DNA from: Rhodopseudomonas palustris
Lineage (GTDB): Bacteria; Pseudomonadota; Alphaproteobacteria; Rhizobiales; Xanthobacteraceae
Length of the DNA stretch: 64,000 nt
Assembly (NCBI RefSeq): GCF_003226555.1
Contig: NZ_QKQS01000023.1
Span: 625,263 to 689,262 of the forward strand
Direction of reading: 5' to 3'
Shown here: one piece after another, positions 54,769 through 64,000 of the stretch
How the letters are laid out: the number at the start of each line of letters is the position of its first letter
How positions within the stretch are numbered: position 1 is the stretch's first letter
Position numbers and translations under genes: made by a program
The notes under the pieces: generated by a model
Seen by the model: only the letters and a program-made list of their open reading frames with translations
What the model was told of the DNA's origin: nothing
The model's database searches: none

Positions 54769-54803
54769 GGGGAGGCGGGATAACCGGCCTCCCCTTTTTC
54801 TTT
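54769..54803 (+). terminator. Rho-independent terminator of rplU-rpmA
   Basis: An 8-bp stem (GGGGAGGC / GCCTCCCC) with a 10-base loop is followed by five Ts and a further T-rich stretch. A second hairpin (CCGCCGG / CCGGCGG) lies just upstream. Confidence 0.85.
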
Positions 54804-54837
54804 GCGTACTTTTACGGCGCATCTTCAGGAGCCCGCC

Positions 54838-55437
54838 ATGTTGCAGGAGATCCCGACCACCACGCCCTCGTTGCGCGAAGCGAGACCGTGCGTCCTCGAG
54901 ACCGAGCGGCTGACGCTGCGTAAACCGGTCCTCGCGGACGTCCAGGCCATCGCTTCGCTCGCCAACGATCGCCGAGTCGTCGAGATGACCCGGCGAATGC
55001 CTTTCCCCTACAGCCGCGACGACGCCGCGCGCTTCGTCACCGCGCTGGGCCAGGGCCACGACAGCGTGTTCCTGATCGAGGCCGAGGATCTGGAGCCGAT
55101 CGGCCTCGTCGGTGTCGATTGGAGCGATCGCGACGCGCCCGAGCTCGGCTATTGGCTCGGCGTGCAGCATTGGGGCAACGGCTACGCCACGGAAGCCGCG
55201 CGCGCGGTGATCGACTTCACCTTCGAGGTTCACGGCGCCAAGCAGATGATCTCCGGCGCCCGCGTCATCAATCCGGCGTCGCGCAACGTGCTGGAGAAGT
55301 GCGGCTTCCAATGGACCGGCGTCGAGCTGCACCGATTCGAAGCAATCGGATCGTCGACCCCGGTGGACTGCTTCCGCCTGAGCCGTGGGGTGTGGTCGTC
55401 GCTGAAGAAGTGGGGCACCACCAAGCGGCGGTGCTGA
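54838..55437 (+). CDS. GNAT-family acetyltransferase (RimJ-like)
   Basis: A 199-residue GNAT enzyme of the RimJ/RimL subgroup. Landmarks are VLETERLTLRKPVLADVQAIASL at the start, ELGYWLGVQHWGNGYATEAARAVIDF (acetyl-CoA binding) and NPASRNVLEKCGFQWTGV at the end. AGGAG lies before the ATG at 54838. The acceptor is unknown; the position after rpmA is common in this group of bacteria. Confidence 0.9.
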   Translation: MLQEIPTTTPSLREARPCVLETERLTLRKPVLADVQAIASLANDRRVVEMTRRMPFPYSRDDAARFVTALGQGHDSVFLIEAEDLEPIGLVGVDWSDRDAPELGYWLGVQHWGNGYATEAARAVIDFTFEVHGAKQMISGARVINPASRNVLEKCGFQWTGVELHRFEAIGSSTPVDCFRLSRGVWSSLKKWGTTKRRC

Positions 55438-55651
55438 CCCGCGGGGTCCCGCGTCGCCAATAATGAAGTGAACGGATCGGCCGGGCCGCGCCCCGGCCGA
55501 TGTTGTTTCGGGACAGTCGTATCAAGCCGCGGCATCGCCGTTACCGGCCGCTTAACCACGGCGAGACGACGGGCCGTCAGCCTCGGTCGGAACCGAGTTC
55601 AGCGAAGCGCGCAGGCTGCGTAGGACGGACTTCCACACAGGGAGTTCCGAA

Positions 55652-55843
55652 ATGTCCGCTCATCGCTACATCCAAGCCGTCCTCGCCCGCGACCTCGCCG
55701 AAGACATCAAGCCGCTCGCGCCCGCGACGATCGATCAGATCGAACGCGCCGCCGACCGCGCCGCGGAGGCCGATCAGCATCGCGAGCGGGCCGAACAACT
55801 CAGCTTCCGCTTCGTCGATCTCGACCGCCGTTTCGGCATCTGA
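55652..55843 (+). CDS. Small hypothetical protein, paralogue of the next gene
   Basis: A 63-residue helical, charged protein with AGGGAG before its ATG. Its C-terminal half (RERAEQLSFRFVDLDRRFG) is related to that of the 57-residue protein at 55975-56148 (RERARQLSERFSGLALRVG), so the pair arose by duplication. No family is recognised. It may be a small coiled-coil or DNA-associated protein. Confidence 0.6.
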   Translation: MSAHRYIQAVLARDLAEDIKPLAPATIDQIERAADRAAEADQHRERAEQLSFRFVDLDRRFGI

Positions 55844-55974
55844 TCACGACGCATCGCGGCGCGTTCAATCGACGTTTAACTATCGCCGAGCGCACGCGTC
55901 GCTTCCGTCCCCGTGACTACGCGATTTTCATCAATGCCGTGTAGTCAGGCATCAGTTCGACCAGGGAGATCCAG

Positions 55975-56148
55975 ATGTCCGATTCGCCCGACCAAGCCGT
56001 CGCCGCCCGCGACGTGCGTGACGAATTCCGTGCCGACCTCGACGCTTTCGAGGCGACCGAACGCAAACTGCTGATCGAGGACCGCCGCGAACGCGCCCGC
56101 CAGCTCAGCGAACGCTTCAGCGGCTTGGCGCTCCGGGTCGGCGAGTAA
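55975..56148 (+). CDS. Small hypothetical protein, paralogue of the previous gene
   Basis: A 57-residue helical protein (MSDSPDQAVAARDV, then FRADLDAFEATERKL, RERARQLSERF). GGGAG lies seven bases before the ATG. It ends exactly against the stop of the convergent transporter gene. The codon pattern and ribosome site support coding. Function unknown. Confidence 0.55.
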   Translation: MSDSPDQAVAARDVRDEFRADLDAFEATERKLLIEDRRERARQLSERFSGLALRVGE

Positions 56149-57054
56149 TCATTCGCCCTTGGACGCCGGTGGCCCGCCACGCTCGCGCCAACCGAGATAC
56201 AGCCCGGCCGCGATGATGATCGCGACCCCGGCCATCGTTGCCCGTGACGGCACATCCCCGAACAACAGCCAGCCGAACGCGGCTGCGAAAATGATCATCG
56301 TGTACTGATACGGCACCACGACGCTCGCCGGCGCCAGCCGCAGCGAGCGGTTGACGCATAGCAGACCGACCGCCGACACCACACCCGAGAGCCCAAACCA
56401 CACCAAATCGGCCGCAGACGGCGTGATCCAGCCGGACGGCGCCAGAACTAATCCCAGCACCAGCGTGCCGGCGAACTGCTGCGAGGCCAGCACCATGTCG
56501 GGCGTTTGCCGCAACAACCGGGTGAGCAGCAGCAGGCCGGCAAACAGCACGCTGGCCAGGATCGCGATCAGCGCCGGCCCGCTCATGGTCTGGGCCGATG
56601 GCTGCAGCGCGATCAGGACGCCGACGAAGCCGACGACGATCGCGATTCCGCGCGCCCGATCGATGGTCTCGCCCAGAAACAACGCGGCGCCGACCGACAC
56701 GAACAGCGACGAGGCGAGATAGAAGGTGATGACGTCGGCCAGCGGCAGATAGACCGTGGCCAGATAGAATACCGCCACTTCGCCGGCTGCGATCAGCGTC
56801 CGCGCCAATTGCAGCCCCGGTCGCTCCAGCCGCAGGAACGCCCGGCGCTGGCGCCAGATCAGCGGCGACAGCACCAGCAGCCCGGCCAGAGCCCGCAGCA
56901 CCAGGAGCTGCCCGACCGAATAGATCGCTACCACTGTTTTGCCGGCCGCATCGGCGAACGAGAATGCCAGCATCGCCAGTAGCATCAGCAGGATGCCGGC
57001 GATCCGCGCGGCACGCGGGTCGGACGCGGTGGTTATTTTAGCGAACAGCCCCAT
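56149..57054 (-). CDS. DMT-superfamily transporter (EamA domains)
   Basis: A 301-residue inner-membrane protein with about ten hydrophobic helices arranged as two EamA repeats (first starting IAGILLMLLAMLAFSFADAAGK, second starting AILASVLFAGLLLLTRLLRQ). The family exports or imports metabolites such as amino acids, purines or riboflavin. The substrate cannot be read. It is a single gene divergent from obgE. Confidence 0.88.
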   Translation of the reverse strand: MGLFAKITTASDPRAARIAGILLMLLAMLAFSFADAAGKTVVAIYSVGQLLVLRALAGLLVLSPLIWRQRRAFLRLERPGLQLARTLIAAGEVAVFYLATVYLPLADVITFYLASSLFVSVGAALFLGETIDRARGIAIVVGFVGVLIALQPSAQTMSGPALIAILASVLFAGLLLLTRLLRQTPDMVLASQQFAGTLVLGLVLAPSGWITPSAADLVWFGLSGVVSAVGLLCVNRSLRLAPASVVVPYQYTMIIFAAAFGWLLFGDVPSRATMAGVAIIIAAGLYLGWRERGGPPASKGE

Positions 57055-57202
57055 ATTGGCCCGGATGGTTGTGACGGCCGCTTATCGCCCTGGGGTGCGA
57101 GCCGGCGCAAGGCGGCGGAGAGTCGCTTGGACTTTCAGACCGCCCTGGCTGCAGACGGTGATCGAAGTGTTGCCGCGCCCCCCGACCTTACGATACGGAT
57201 GA

Positions 57203-58267
<1,065 letters not shown>

Positions 58268-58407
58268 ACCGGCCCCCTCCGCCGGATTAGGACAGGCCTG
58301 CTGATCCGTTCGCACGGCTTGCGCGGGTCGGCTCGGTGCTGCAAAACGGCCGTCTTCCTGCCAGTCGCGCCGCTTTGCGCCCAGCGACATTGTGATCGAT
58401 ACCTTCC

Positions 58408-59538
58408 ATGGCCAGCCCCAAGCTTCACGATTTCCGCCGTATCGTCGTCAAGGTCGGCTCATCGCTGCTGATCGACTCAGTCGCCGGCGAGGTGCGGGCC
58501 GGATGGCTGACGGCGCTTGCCGCCGACATTGCCGAACTGCATCGCGGCGGCCGCGATGTGATGGTGGTGTCGTCCGGCTCGATCGCGCTGGGACGGAGCC
58601 GGCTGAAGCTGCCGCGCGGGCCGCTGAAGCTCGAAGAAAGCCAAGCCGCCGCCGCGGTCGGCCAGATCGAACTGGCGCGGACCTGGTCGGAAGTGCTCGG
58701 CGCCCATGGCATCGGCGCCGGACAGATCCTGGTGACGTTCCAGGACACCGAGGAACGCCGCCGCTATCTCAACGCCCGCTCGACCATCGGCAAACTGCTG
58801 GAATGGCACGCTGTGCCGGTGATCAACGAGAACGACACCGTTGCCACTACCGAGATCCGCTACGGCGACAACGACCGGCTCGCGGCGCGCGTCGCGACCA
58901 TGGCGAGCGCCGATCTGCTGATCCTGCTGTCCGACATCGACGGGCTGTACACCGCGCCGCCCGGCAGCAATCCCGACGCCACGCTGATCCCGGTGGTCGA
59001 AGCGATCACCGCCGAGATCGAAGGCATGGCCGGTGCGGCAGGCTCGGAGCTGTCGCGCGGCGGCATGCGCACCAAGATCGAGGCGGCCAAGATCGCGACC
59101 TCTGCGGGAACGCATATGCTGATCGCCTCCGGCAAGATCGATCACCCGCTCAAGGCGATCGCCGACGGCGGCAAGTGCACCTGGTTCCTGACCCCCGCCA
59201 ATCCGGTCACGGCGCGAAAGCGCTGGATCGCCGGGTCGCTGGAGCCGAAGGGCACGCTGACGATCGACGCAGGCGCGGTCAGCGCACTACGCGCCGGAAA
59301 GAGCCTTCTGCCGGCCGGCGTGATCCGGGTCGACGGCCAGTTCTGCCGCGGCGATGCGGTGATCGTGCGCGGACCGGATACTCACGAGATCGGCCGCGGC
59401 CTGGTCGCCTACGACGCCGAGGACGCCGATAAGATCAAAGGCCGCTCGTCGCCGGACGTGATGACGATCCTCGGCATCACCGGCCGCGCCGAGATGATCC
59501 ATCGCGACGATCTGGTGGTCGGGACGGCGCCGGCGTGA
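58408..59538 (+). CDS. proB: Glutamate 5-kinase
   Basis: A 376-residue enzyme for the first step of proline synthesis (glutamate to glutamyl-5-phosphate). The amino-acid kinase domain ([53 protein letters not shown]) is followed by a C-terminal PUA domain from about residue 280. The length is normal. A ParDE module separates it from proA. Confidence 0.96.
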   Translation: MASPKLHDFRRIVVKVGSSLLIDSVAGEVRAGWLTALAADIAELHRGGRDVMVVSSGSIALGRSRLKLPRGPLKLEESQAAAAVGQIELARTWSEVLGAHGIGAGQILVTFQDTEERRRYLNARSTIGKLLEWHAVPVINENDTVATTEIRYGDNDRLAARVATMASADLLILLSDIDGLYTAPPGSNPDATLIPVVEAITAEIEGMAGAAGSELSRGGMRTKIEAAKIATSAGTHMLIASGKIDHPLKAIADGGKCTWFLTPANPVTARKRWIAGSLEPKGTLTIDAGAVSALRAGKSLLPAGVIRVDGQFCRGDAVIVRGPDTHEIGRGLVAYDAEDADKIKGRSSPDVMTILGITGRAEMIHRDDLVVGTAPA

Positions 59539-59841
59539 TCAGGGCGCGATATCCTTGGGCGTAATGTCCTGGCGCCCGTGCAGCACACGCGCAATCCGAA
59601 TGGCTCCCGCCTCGGCCGTGTAGAAGACCAGGTAACTACCGACAGGAAAACTCCGGACTGTTGGTGACAGTTCGGGGCGCCGCCGCCCTGCACCAGGATT
59701 CTGCGTGAGGAGGTCGAACGTTTGGGTGATCAATTCGATCACCGCATCAGCAGCGTATTCGTTATCAAGTTGCAAGAAATGACCAGATCTGGTCGAGGTC
59801 GGTGCGCGCGCGCGTGGGCTGAGGCGACGATTAAGAAACAC
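59539..59841 (-). pseudogene. parE: ParE-type toxin, probably altered by two compensating frameshifts
   Basis: The C-terminal 75 residues are typical ParE (FDLLTQNPGAGRRRPEL, RSFPVGSYLVFYTAEAGAIRIARVLHGRQDI). The N-terminal part FLNRRLSPRARA is also typical, but the helix between reads PTSTRSGHFLQL. Read two bases later, the same DNA gives TDLDQIWSFLAT, the expected ParE helix. Two extra bases in the GC repeat near 59810 and one extra T near 59776 would explain this, three bases in total, so the frame is restored. The start is the GTG at 59841, which overlaps the parD stop. The toxin is probably weak or inactive. Confidence 0.75.
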
Positions 59842-60112
59842 TTTTGGAGGCTGCTGCGCGCGCAGCGGCGAGCCTCTCCCGTCCACGTCGCTTCACATCC
59901 TCAGCCAAAGTCTTGGCGTCGAACTCCTCGCCAGGCCCGCTGTCCAGCCCTTTCTGGATCTCCGCCCGGAGCGCCTCAAGCTTGGCTTCGCGCGCCTGCA
60001 TCTGGCGCAGGCTTTCCCGCACGACGTCGCCGGCGGTCTCGTAGCGACCGCTTTCGACCAAACTGTCGACAAACGCTGCGGAGTGCTCGTCGAGGGTGTA
60101 GCTGCCGGCCAT
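59831..60112 (-). CDS. parD: ParD-type antitoxin
   Basis: A 93-residue antitoxin. The N-terminal ribbon-helix-helix (YTLDEHSAAFVDSLVESGRYETAGDVVRESLRQMQARE) is typical ParD; the C-terminal helical tail (EEFDAKTLAEDVKRRGRERL) binds ParE. It is upstream of the toxin and overlaps it by 11 bases. It should autorepress and neutralise ParE, but the toxin seems damaged. Confidence 0.9.
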   Translation of the reverse strand: MAGSYTLDEHSAAFVDSLVESGRYETAGDVVRESLRQMQAREAKLEALRAEIQKGLDSGPGEEFDAKTLAEDVKRRGRERLAAARAAASKSVS

Positions 60113-60235
60113 GGGAGCCTCCTTGAGCAGATTTCAAAAGGATAGGGATCACCCGGTTTCCCCGCAACCGGCTTGGCGTACCGGCGTTTTCCGCCTATTT
60201 ACATGACGCACCACGGATTTTTTGGGTCCAACGCC

Positions 60236-61528
60236 ATGACCGCCTCGCTCAAAGCCATCGACGGCAGCGCCGAACTGACGACGCTGATGACCGACCTGGG
60301 TCGCCAGGCTCGCGCCGCCGCCCGGATCCTGGCGCTGGCGCCGCCGGAGCAGAAGAACCGCGCGCTGGAGGCGATGGAGCGCTCGATTCGCGCCGGCGCC
60401 GACAAGATCCTGGCGGCGAATGCCGAAGACGTTGCCGACGCCAAAGCGGCTGGCACCACATCGGCATTTCTGGACCGGCTGACGCTGACACCGGCGCGCG
60501 TCGAGGCGATGGCCGAGGGCATCGCGGTGGTACGCGGCATCGCCGACCCGATCGGCACCGTCACCGAGAGCTGGCAGCGCCCGAACGGGATGACGATCGA
60601 GCGCGTCCGGGTGCCGCTCGGGGTCGTCGCGGTGATCTTCGAAAGCCGGCCCAACGTCGCCGCCGACGCCGGCGTGCTGTGCCTGAAGTCCGGCAACGCC
60701 GTGATCCTGCGCGGCGGCTCGGAGAGCTTCCGCTCCTGTCGCGCGATTCACGACTGCTTGGTGCAGGGCCTGCGCGAAGCAGGGCTGCCGGACGCTGCGA
60801 TTACTTTGGTGCCGACCCGCGACCGTACTGCTGTAGGGTTGCTGCTCGGCGGTCTCGATGGCGCGGTCGACGTCATCGTACCTCGCGGCGGCAAGAGCCT
60901 GGTGGCGCGCGTCGAGAGCGAAGCGCGAGTACCGGTGTTCGCCCATCTCGAAGGCGTCAATCACGTCTATGTCGATCGCAGCGCTGATCTGGCTATGGCC
61001 AAATCGATCGTGCTGAACGCCAAGATGCGCCGCACCGGCGTCTGCGGTGCAGCCGAAACGTTGCTGATCGATCGCGCCGCGGCCACAACGCATCTGGCGC
61101 CTCTGTTGGCGATGCTGATCGACTCGGGATGCGAAGTGCGCGGCGATCAGGCCGTGCAGCAGGTCGATCCCCGGGTGAAGCCGGCGAGCGATGAGGACTG
61201 GGACACCGAATATCTCGACGCGGTGATCGCCGCCAAGCTGGTCGACGGCGTCGATGCGGCGATCGCGCATATCCATGACCACGGCTCGCACCACACCGAT
61301 GCGATCGTCGCCGAGGACGCGCAGGCGGCGGCGAAGTTTCTCGGCGAAGTCGACTCCGCGATCGTGCTGCACAACGCCTCGACGCAGTTCGCCGACGGCG
61401 GCGAATTCGGCTTCGGCGCCGAGATCGGAATCGCCACCGGCAAATTCCACGCCCGCGGGCCGGTCGGCGCCGAGCAGCTCACGACCTTCAAGTATCGCAT
61501 CCACGGCAGCGGGCAGACCCGGCCGTGA
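60236..61528 (+). CDS. proA: Gamma-glutamyl phosphate reductase
   Basis: A 430-residue NADPH-dependent enzyme for the second step of proline synthesis. Aldehyde-dehydrogenase-like fold with [42 protein letters not shown], and the active-site cysteine in [14 protein letters not shown], then [11 protein letters not shown] and [17 protein letters not shown]. The start at 60236 is chosen because an earlier ATG at 60203 gives a non-conserved leader. Distance to nadD is 24 bases. Confidence 0.95.
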   Translation: MTASLKAIDGSAELTTLMTDLGRQARAAARILALAPPEQKNRALEAMERSIRAGADKILAANAEDVADAKAAGTTSAFLDRLTLTPARVEAMAEGIAVVRGIADPIGTVTESWQRPNGMTIERVRVPLGVVAVIFESRPNVAADAGVLCLKSGNAVILRGGSESFRSCRAIHDCLVQGLREAGLPDAAITLVPTRDRTAVGLLLGGLDGAVDVIVPRGGKSLVARVESEARVPVFAHLEGVNHVYVDRSADLAMAKSIVLNAKMRRTGVCGAAETLLIDRAAATTHLAPLLAMLIDSGCEVRGDQAVQQVDPRVKPASDEDWDTEYLDAVIAAKLVDGVDAAIAHIHDHGSHHTDAIVAEDAQAAAKFLGEVDSAIVLHNASTQFADGGEFGFGAEIGIATGKFHARGPVGAEQLTTFKYRIHGSGQTRP

Positions 61529-61552
61529 TGCCGCCGCGCCGCCGAGGCTGAG

Positions 61553-62182
61553 GTGACGCCGGATCTCGCCGCGGCGCGCCGCGCGATTCCGCCGTTCACG
61601 CCCGGGATGCGAATCGGGCTGCTCGGCGGCTCGTTCAATCCGCCGCATCTGGCGCATCGCGCGATCAGTCAGTTCGCGATCAAGCGGCTGAAGCTCGATC
61701 GGGTTTGGTGGCTGGTATCGCCGGGCAATCCGCTGAAGGACGTCTCCAGCCTGCGCGAGATCGACGCCCGGGTCGCTGCGGCACAGGCAATCGCGGACGA
61801 TCCGCGGATCCAGGTCAGCCGTCTCGAAGCCGTCATCGGCACCCGCTACACTGCAGACACTCTCCGCTATCTGCGCCGGCATTGTCCTGGCGCTCGCTTC
61901 GTCTGGATCATGGGCGCCGACAACTTGGCTCAGTTCCATCGCTGGCAGCAGTGGCAGCAGATCGCGGCCGATGTCCCGATCGCGGTGATCGACCGTCCGC
62001 CGACCAGCCTCCGCGCACTGGCGTCTCCCGCCGCGCAGCGCCTGATGCGAATGCGACTTCCTGCTAACGAGGCCGCAACCCTGCCGGATCGCCGGCCACC
62101 CGCTTGGGTGTATCTCACCGGGCTGAAATCGCCGGTATCGTCGACCGCTCTGCGGAATCCCGACGGAAGCTGGAAGACATGA
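61553..62182 (+). CDS. nadD: Nicotinate-nucleotide adenylyltransferase
   Basis: A 209-residue enzyme that makes deamido-NAD from nicotinate mononucleotide and [21 protein letters not shown] holds the nucleotidyl-transferase motif, followed by [31 protein letters not shown], and SSTALR near the end. It starts with GTG at 61553 after a GAGGCT sequence. It follows proA in what is likely a shared transcript. Confidence 0.94.
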   Translation: MTPDLAAARRAIPPFTPGMRIGLLGGSFNPPHLAHRAISQFAIKRLKLDRVWWLVSPGNPLKDVSSLREIDARVAAAQAIADDPRIQVSRLEAVIGTRYTADTLRYLRRHCPGARFVWIMGADNLAQFHRWQQWQQIAADVPIAVIDRPPTSLRALASPAAQRLMRMRLPANEAATLPDRRPPAWVYLTGLKSPVSSTALRNPDGSWKT

Positions 62183-62380
62183 TGGCCGCGTCCGCTGGAC
62201 TCTCGCCGCGCAGCACCCCACATCCGACCTGTGACTTTTGCGAGACGGCACGGCGGCGGCGTGGGCCCGCCGAGGCCACTCTGATTCCACTTTGCTGGAA
62301 ATTGCTTTAGAATGGCCTGTGGTCGTCGAGAGTCGGCGCCCACGATACAGTGAAAGGAAAGGTCCCTGACCACTTCTGTA

Positions 62381-62848
62381 TTGTCTACGTCGGCTTTGCC
62401 GAAATCGGTCGCGGCAAAGGCTTCGCGGTCCGCGTCAACCAGGACTGCGCCAGTACCGATCCATGAGGCGATCGCGCCGGATGCATCGCAGTTCAAGGCT
62501 GCGCCGGATGCGGAAGCGACGCTGAAACTGATCCTCTCCCGCCTCGACGACATGAAGGCGGAAGAGACGGTGACCATCGACCTCCGCGGCAAATCAGCGA
62601 TGTTCGACTACGTGGTCGTCACCACCGGGCGGGCCAACCGCCACGTCGGTGCAATTGCGGAGAACGTCGTCAAGGCGCTGAAGCAGGCCGGCATCGCCGC
62701 CCCGCACGTCGAAGGCTTGCCGAATTGCGATTGGGTGCTGATCGACAGCGGCGACGTCGTCGTGCACGTCTTCCGTCCCGAGGTCCGCGAGTTCTACAAC
62801 CTCGAGCGGTTGTGGACCCAAGGGCCCTCGCCGGCGAAGACGCTGTAA
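62381..62848 (+). CDS. rsfS: Ribosomal silencing factor RsfS
   Basis: A protein of about 155 residues. The RsfS/Iojap domain occupies the last 110 (LKLILSRLDDMKAEETVTIDLRGKSAMFDYVVVTTGRANRHVGAIAENV, then WVLIDSGDVVVHVFRPEVREFYNLERLW). It binds L14 and prevents subunit joining in starvation. The N-terminal 40 residues are a variable extension. The start is uncertain: a TTG at 62381, or a CTG at 62366 that lies closer to AAGGAAAGG. Confidence 0.92.
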   Translation: MSTSALPKSVAAKASRSASTRTAPVPIHEAIAPDASQFKAAPDAEATLKLILSRLDDMKAEETVTIDLRGKSAMFDYVVVTTGRANRHVGAIAENVVKALKQAGIAAPHVEGLPNCDWVLIDSGDVVVHVFRPEVREFYNLERLWTQGPSPAKTL

Positions 62849-62932
62849 CCGCAGCACTAGGCGTCGTCGCGCCCGAAAGGCGCGAGACCGAATGATGATT
62901 GGCGCGGTTGCGCGCGGAGGGCGCGTGAGCCG

Positions 62933-63415
62933 ATGCGATTGACTGTCGTTGCTGTCGGCAAATTGAAGCAGGGGCCGGAGCGCGAGCTTGCCGAGCGTTA
63001 TCGGTCGCGGTTCGACGACCTCGGCCGCAAGCTCGGCTTCCGCGGCCTGGATGTCTATGAAATTGCCGAAAGCCGGGCCCGTGAGACGCCGGCGCGGATG
63101 GCGGAGGAAGCCGCCGCGATCTCCGCCCAGGTGCCGGACGGGGCCATGCTGGTCACGCTCGATGAGCGCGGCCAAAGTCTCGGCAGCGTGGCCTTTGCCA
63201 ACCAGCTCGGTCGCTGGCGGGACGAGCAGGCGCCCAGTACCGTTTTCGTGATCGGCGGCGCCGACGGACTTTCGCCCGAATTGCGGCGCAAGGGAAAGTT
63301 GAGCCTGTCGTTCGGCGCTGCGACCTGGCCGCACCAAATGGTCCGAATGATGCTGCTGGAGCAGATTTACCGGGCCGCGACGATCTTGGCGGGACATCCT
63401 TATCATCGTGCGTAA
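62933..63415 (+). CDS. rlmH: 23S rRNA (pseudouridine1915-N3)-methyltransferase
   Basis: A 160-residue SPOUT-class methyltransferase. The opening MRLTVVAVGKLKQGPERELAERY, MLVTLDERGQSLGS, FVIGGADGLSPELR and the closing SFGAATWPHQMVRMMLLEQIYRAATILAGHPYH with the C-terminal Tyr-His pair are diagnostic. It modifies helix 69 of 23S rRNA in the 70S ribosome. It follows rsfS, as in many bacteria. Confidence 0.96.
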   Translation: MRLTVVAVGKLKQGPERELAERYRSRFDDLGRKLGFRGLDVYEIAESRARETPARMAEEAAAISAQVPDGAMLVTLDERGQSLGSVAFANQLGRWRDEQAPSTVFVIGGADGLSPELRRKGKLSLSFGAATWPHQMVRMMLLEQIYRAATILAGHPYHRA

Positions 63416-63434
63416 CCGACGCCGTAGTGAACCG

Positions 63435-64000
63435 ATGCATGCACCGCGCGCCTCCGCTGCGAGTGACGAAGCGACTGCCGGTTTCTGGCGGCCCGCCGCG
63501 CTGTTGTCCGCCAGCCTCGCGGTCAGCGGACTGATTGGCGCCACCCTGGAGCACACCCTGATCGCTCCGGCAGCCGCCCAAACCGCGCCTGCCAAGACGA
63601 CGACCACGCCATCGATGGCCGATCTGATCAAGCAGCACGAGCAGGAGCTGGAAGCCGCGCGCGCGCAGCAGAAAAGCGCGGCAGAGCAGCAGGACAAGCT
63701 CAAGGCCGATCTGGCCGCAATCGGCGCCGATCGCACCAAACTGAACCAGGAACTGATCGACGTCGCCGCCAAAGTGAGGACGGTCGAAACCCGGATCAGC
63801 GACGCAGAAGCCCGTCTTCGTCCGCTCGATGCGCGCGAAACCGAAATCCGCACCTCTCTGGATCAGCGCCGCGACGAGATCGGCGAAGTGCTGGCGGCAC
63901 TGCAACGCGCCGGACGCCGCGCCCCGCCAGCCCTGCTGGTCCGCCCCGAGGATGCGCTGGAGTCGCTGCGCACTGCGATCCTGCTCGGCGCGGTGGTGCC
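63435..64000 (+). CDS. EnvC-type murein hydrolase activator, N-terminal part (3' end outside window)
   Basis: The visible 188 residues start with a signal or membrane segment (AALLSASLAVSGLIGATL), then a long coiled coil rich in Glu, Gln, Lys and Arg (KQHEQELEAARAQQ, DKLKADLAAIGADRTKLNQEL, RDEIGEVLAALQR), and reach the conserved segment PPALLVRPEDALESLRTAILLGAVV. This is the EnvC/M23-type coiled-coil layout; the degenerate LytM domain should lie beyond the edge. It would activate amidases for septal peptidoglycan splitting. A GTG at 63408, inside the rlmH end, is the alternative start. Confidence 0.88.
   Translation, partial: MHAPRASAASDEATAGFWRPAALLSASLAVSGLIGATLEHTLIAPAAAQTAPAKTTTTPSMADLIKQHEQELEAARAQQKSAAEQQDKLKADLAAIGADRTKLNQELIDVAAKVRTVETRISDAEARLRPLDARETEIRTSLDQRRDEIGEVLAALQRAGRRAPPALLVRPEDALESLRTAILLGAVV

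Noticed and set aside
60149-62290. Open frame of about 710 codons on the minus strand opposite proA and nadD
   Set aside because: Antisense to two clear housekeeping genes and without recognisable features.

Overview
The window is a GC-rich alphaproteobacterial chromosome segment that I read as Rhodopseudomonas palustris or a close Nitrobacteraceae relative. The reasons are the codon use, the order rplU-rpmA-GNAT-DMT-obgE-proB-proA-nadD-rsfS-rlmH-envC, the chemotaxis operon, and the combination of [FeFe]-hydrogenase with TMAO/DMSO respiration genes. Genus placement is inference; no search was run.

Layout. 1-7 kb: the 3' part of a LysR regulator faces a leftward block of a NitT/TauT-type ABC importer, an [FeFe]-hydrogenase with a complete H-cluster signature, and a NuoF-iron-sulfur/GltD-type flavoprotein. 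7-16.6 kb: a leftward chemotaxis operon (STAS protein, cheY, cheA, two cheW, a membrane MCP, cheR, cheB, a soluble MCP-like protein). 16.8-18 kb: an HD-GYP response regulator. 18-26 kb: a Dor/Tor-type respiratory locus, with a two-component system (OmpR-type regulator and soluble hybrid kinase) divergent from an unusual three-haem cytochrome c, torD and torA.

26-30 kb is accessory DNA with a VapBC-type module and a HipBA module. Both have clear operator palindromes; hipBA has four regularly phased sites. 29.95-52.19 kb is a genomic island inserted in the 3' end of tRNA-Ser(CGA), bounded by an 18-bp direct repeat with weaker similarity further out. Its integrase is frameshifted, so the island is probably fixed. 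It carries a Gabija system (gajA, gajB), an XRE regulator with a perfect operator, a giant helicase-Vsr-GreA_C protein followed by a DUF262/DUF1524 (GmrSD-like) protein, a KfrA-like protein, and a cluster of secreted proteins that includes a Cys-repeat protein and a putative zinc protease. It looks like a defence island plus an unexplained secreted-protein operon.

52.2-64 kb is conserved backbone: the tRNA gene, a ROK/glucokinase-like protein with a charged tail, ribosomal proteins L21 and L27, an acetyltransferase, two small paralogous proteins, a DMT transporter, ObgE, proline biosynthesis (ProB, ProA) interrupted by a ParDE module whose toxin seems scrambled by two compensating frameshifts, then NadD, RsfS, RlmH and the start of an EnvC-type murein hydrolase activator.

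The most promising points for novelty are the hydrogenase/flavoprotein/importer block, the helicase-Vsr-GreA_C plus DUF262 pair, the secreted Cys-repeat/protease cluster, and the three-haem cytochrome that replaces the usual pentahaem subunit next to TorA.
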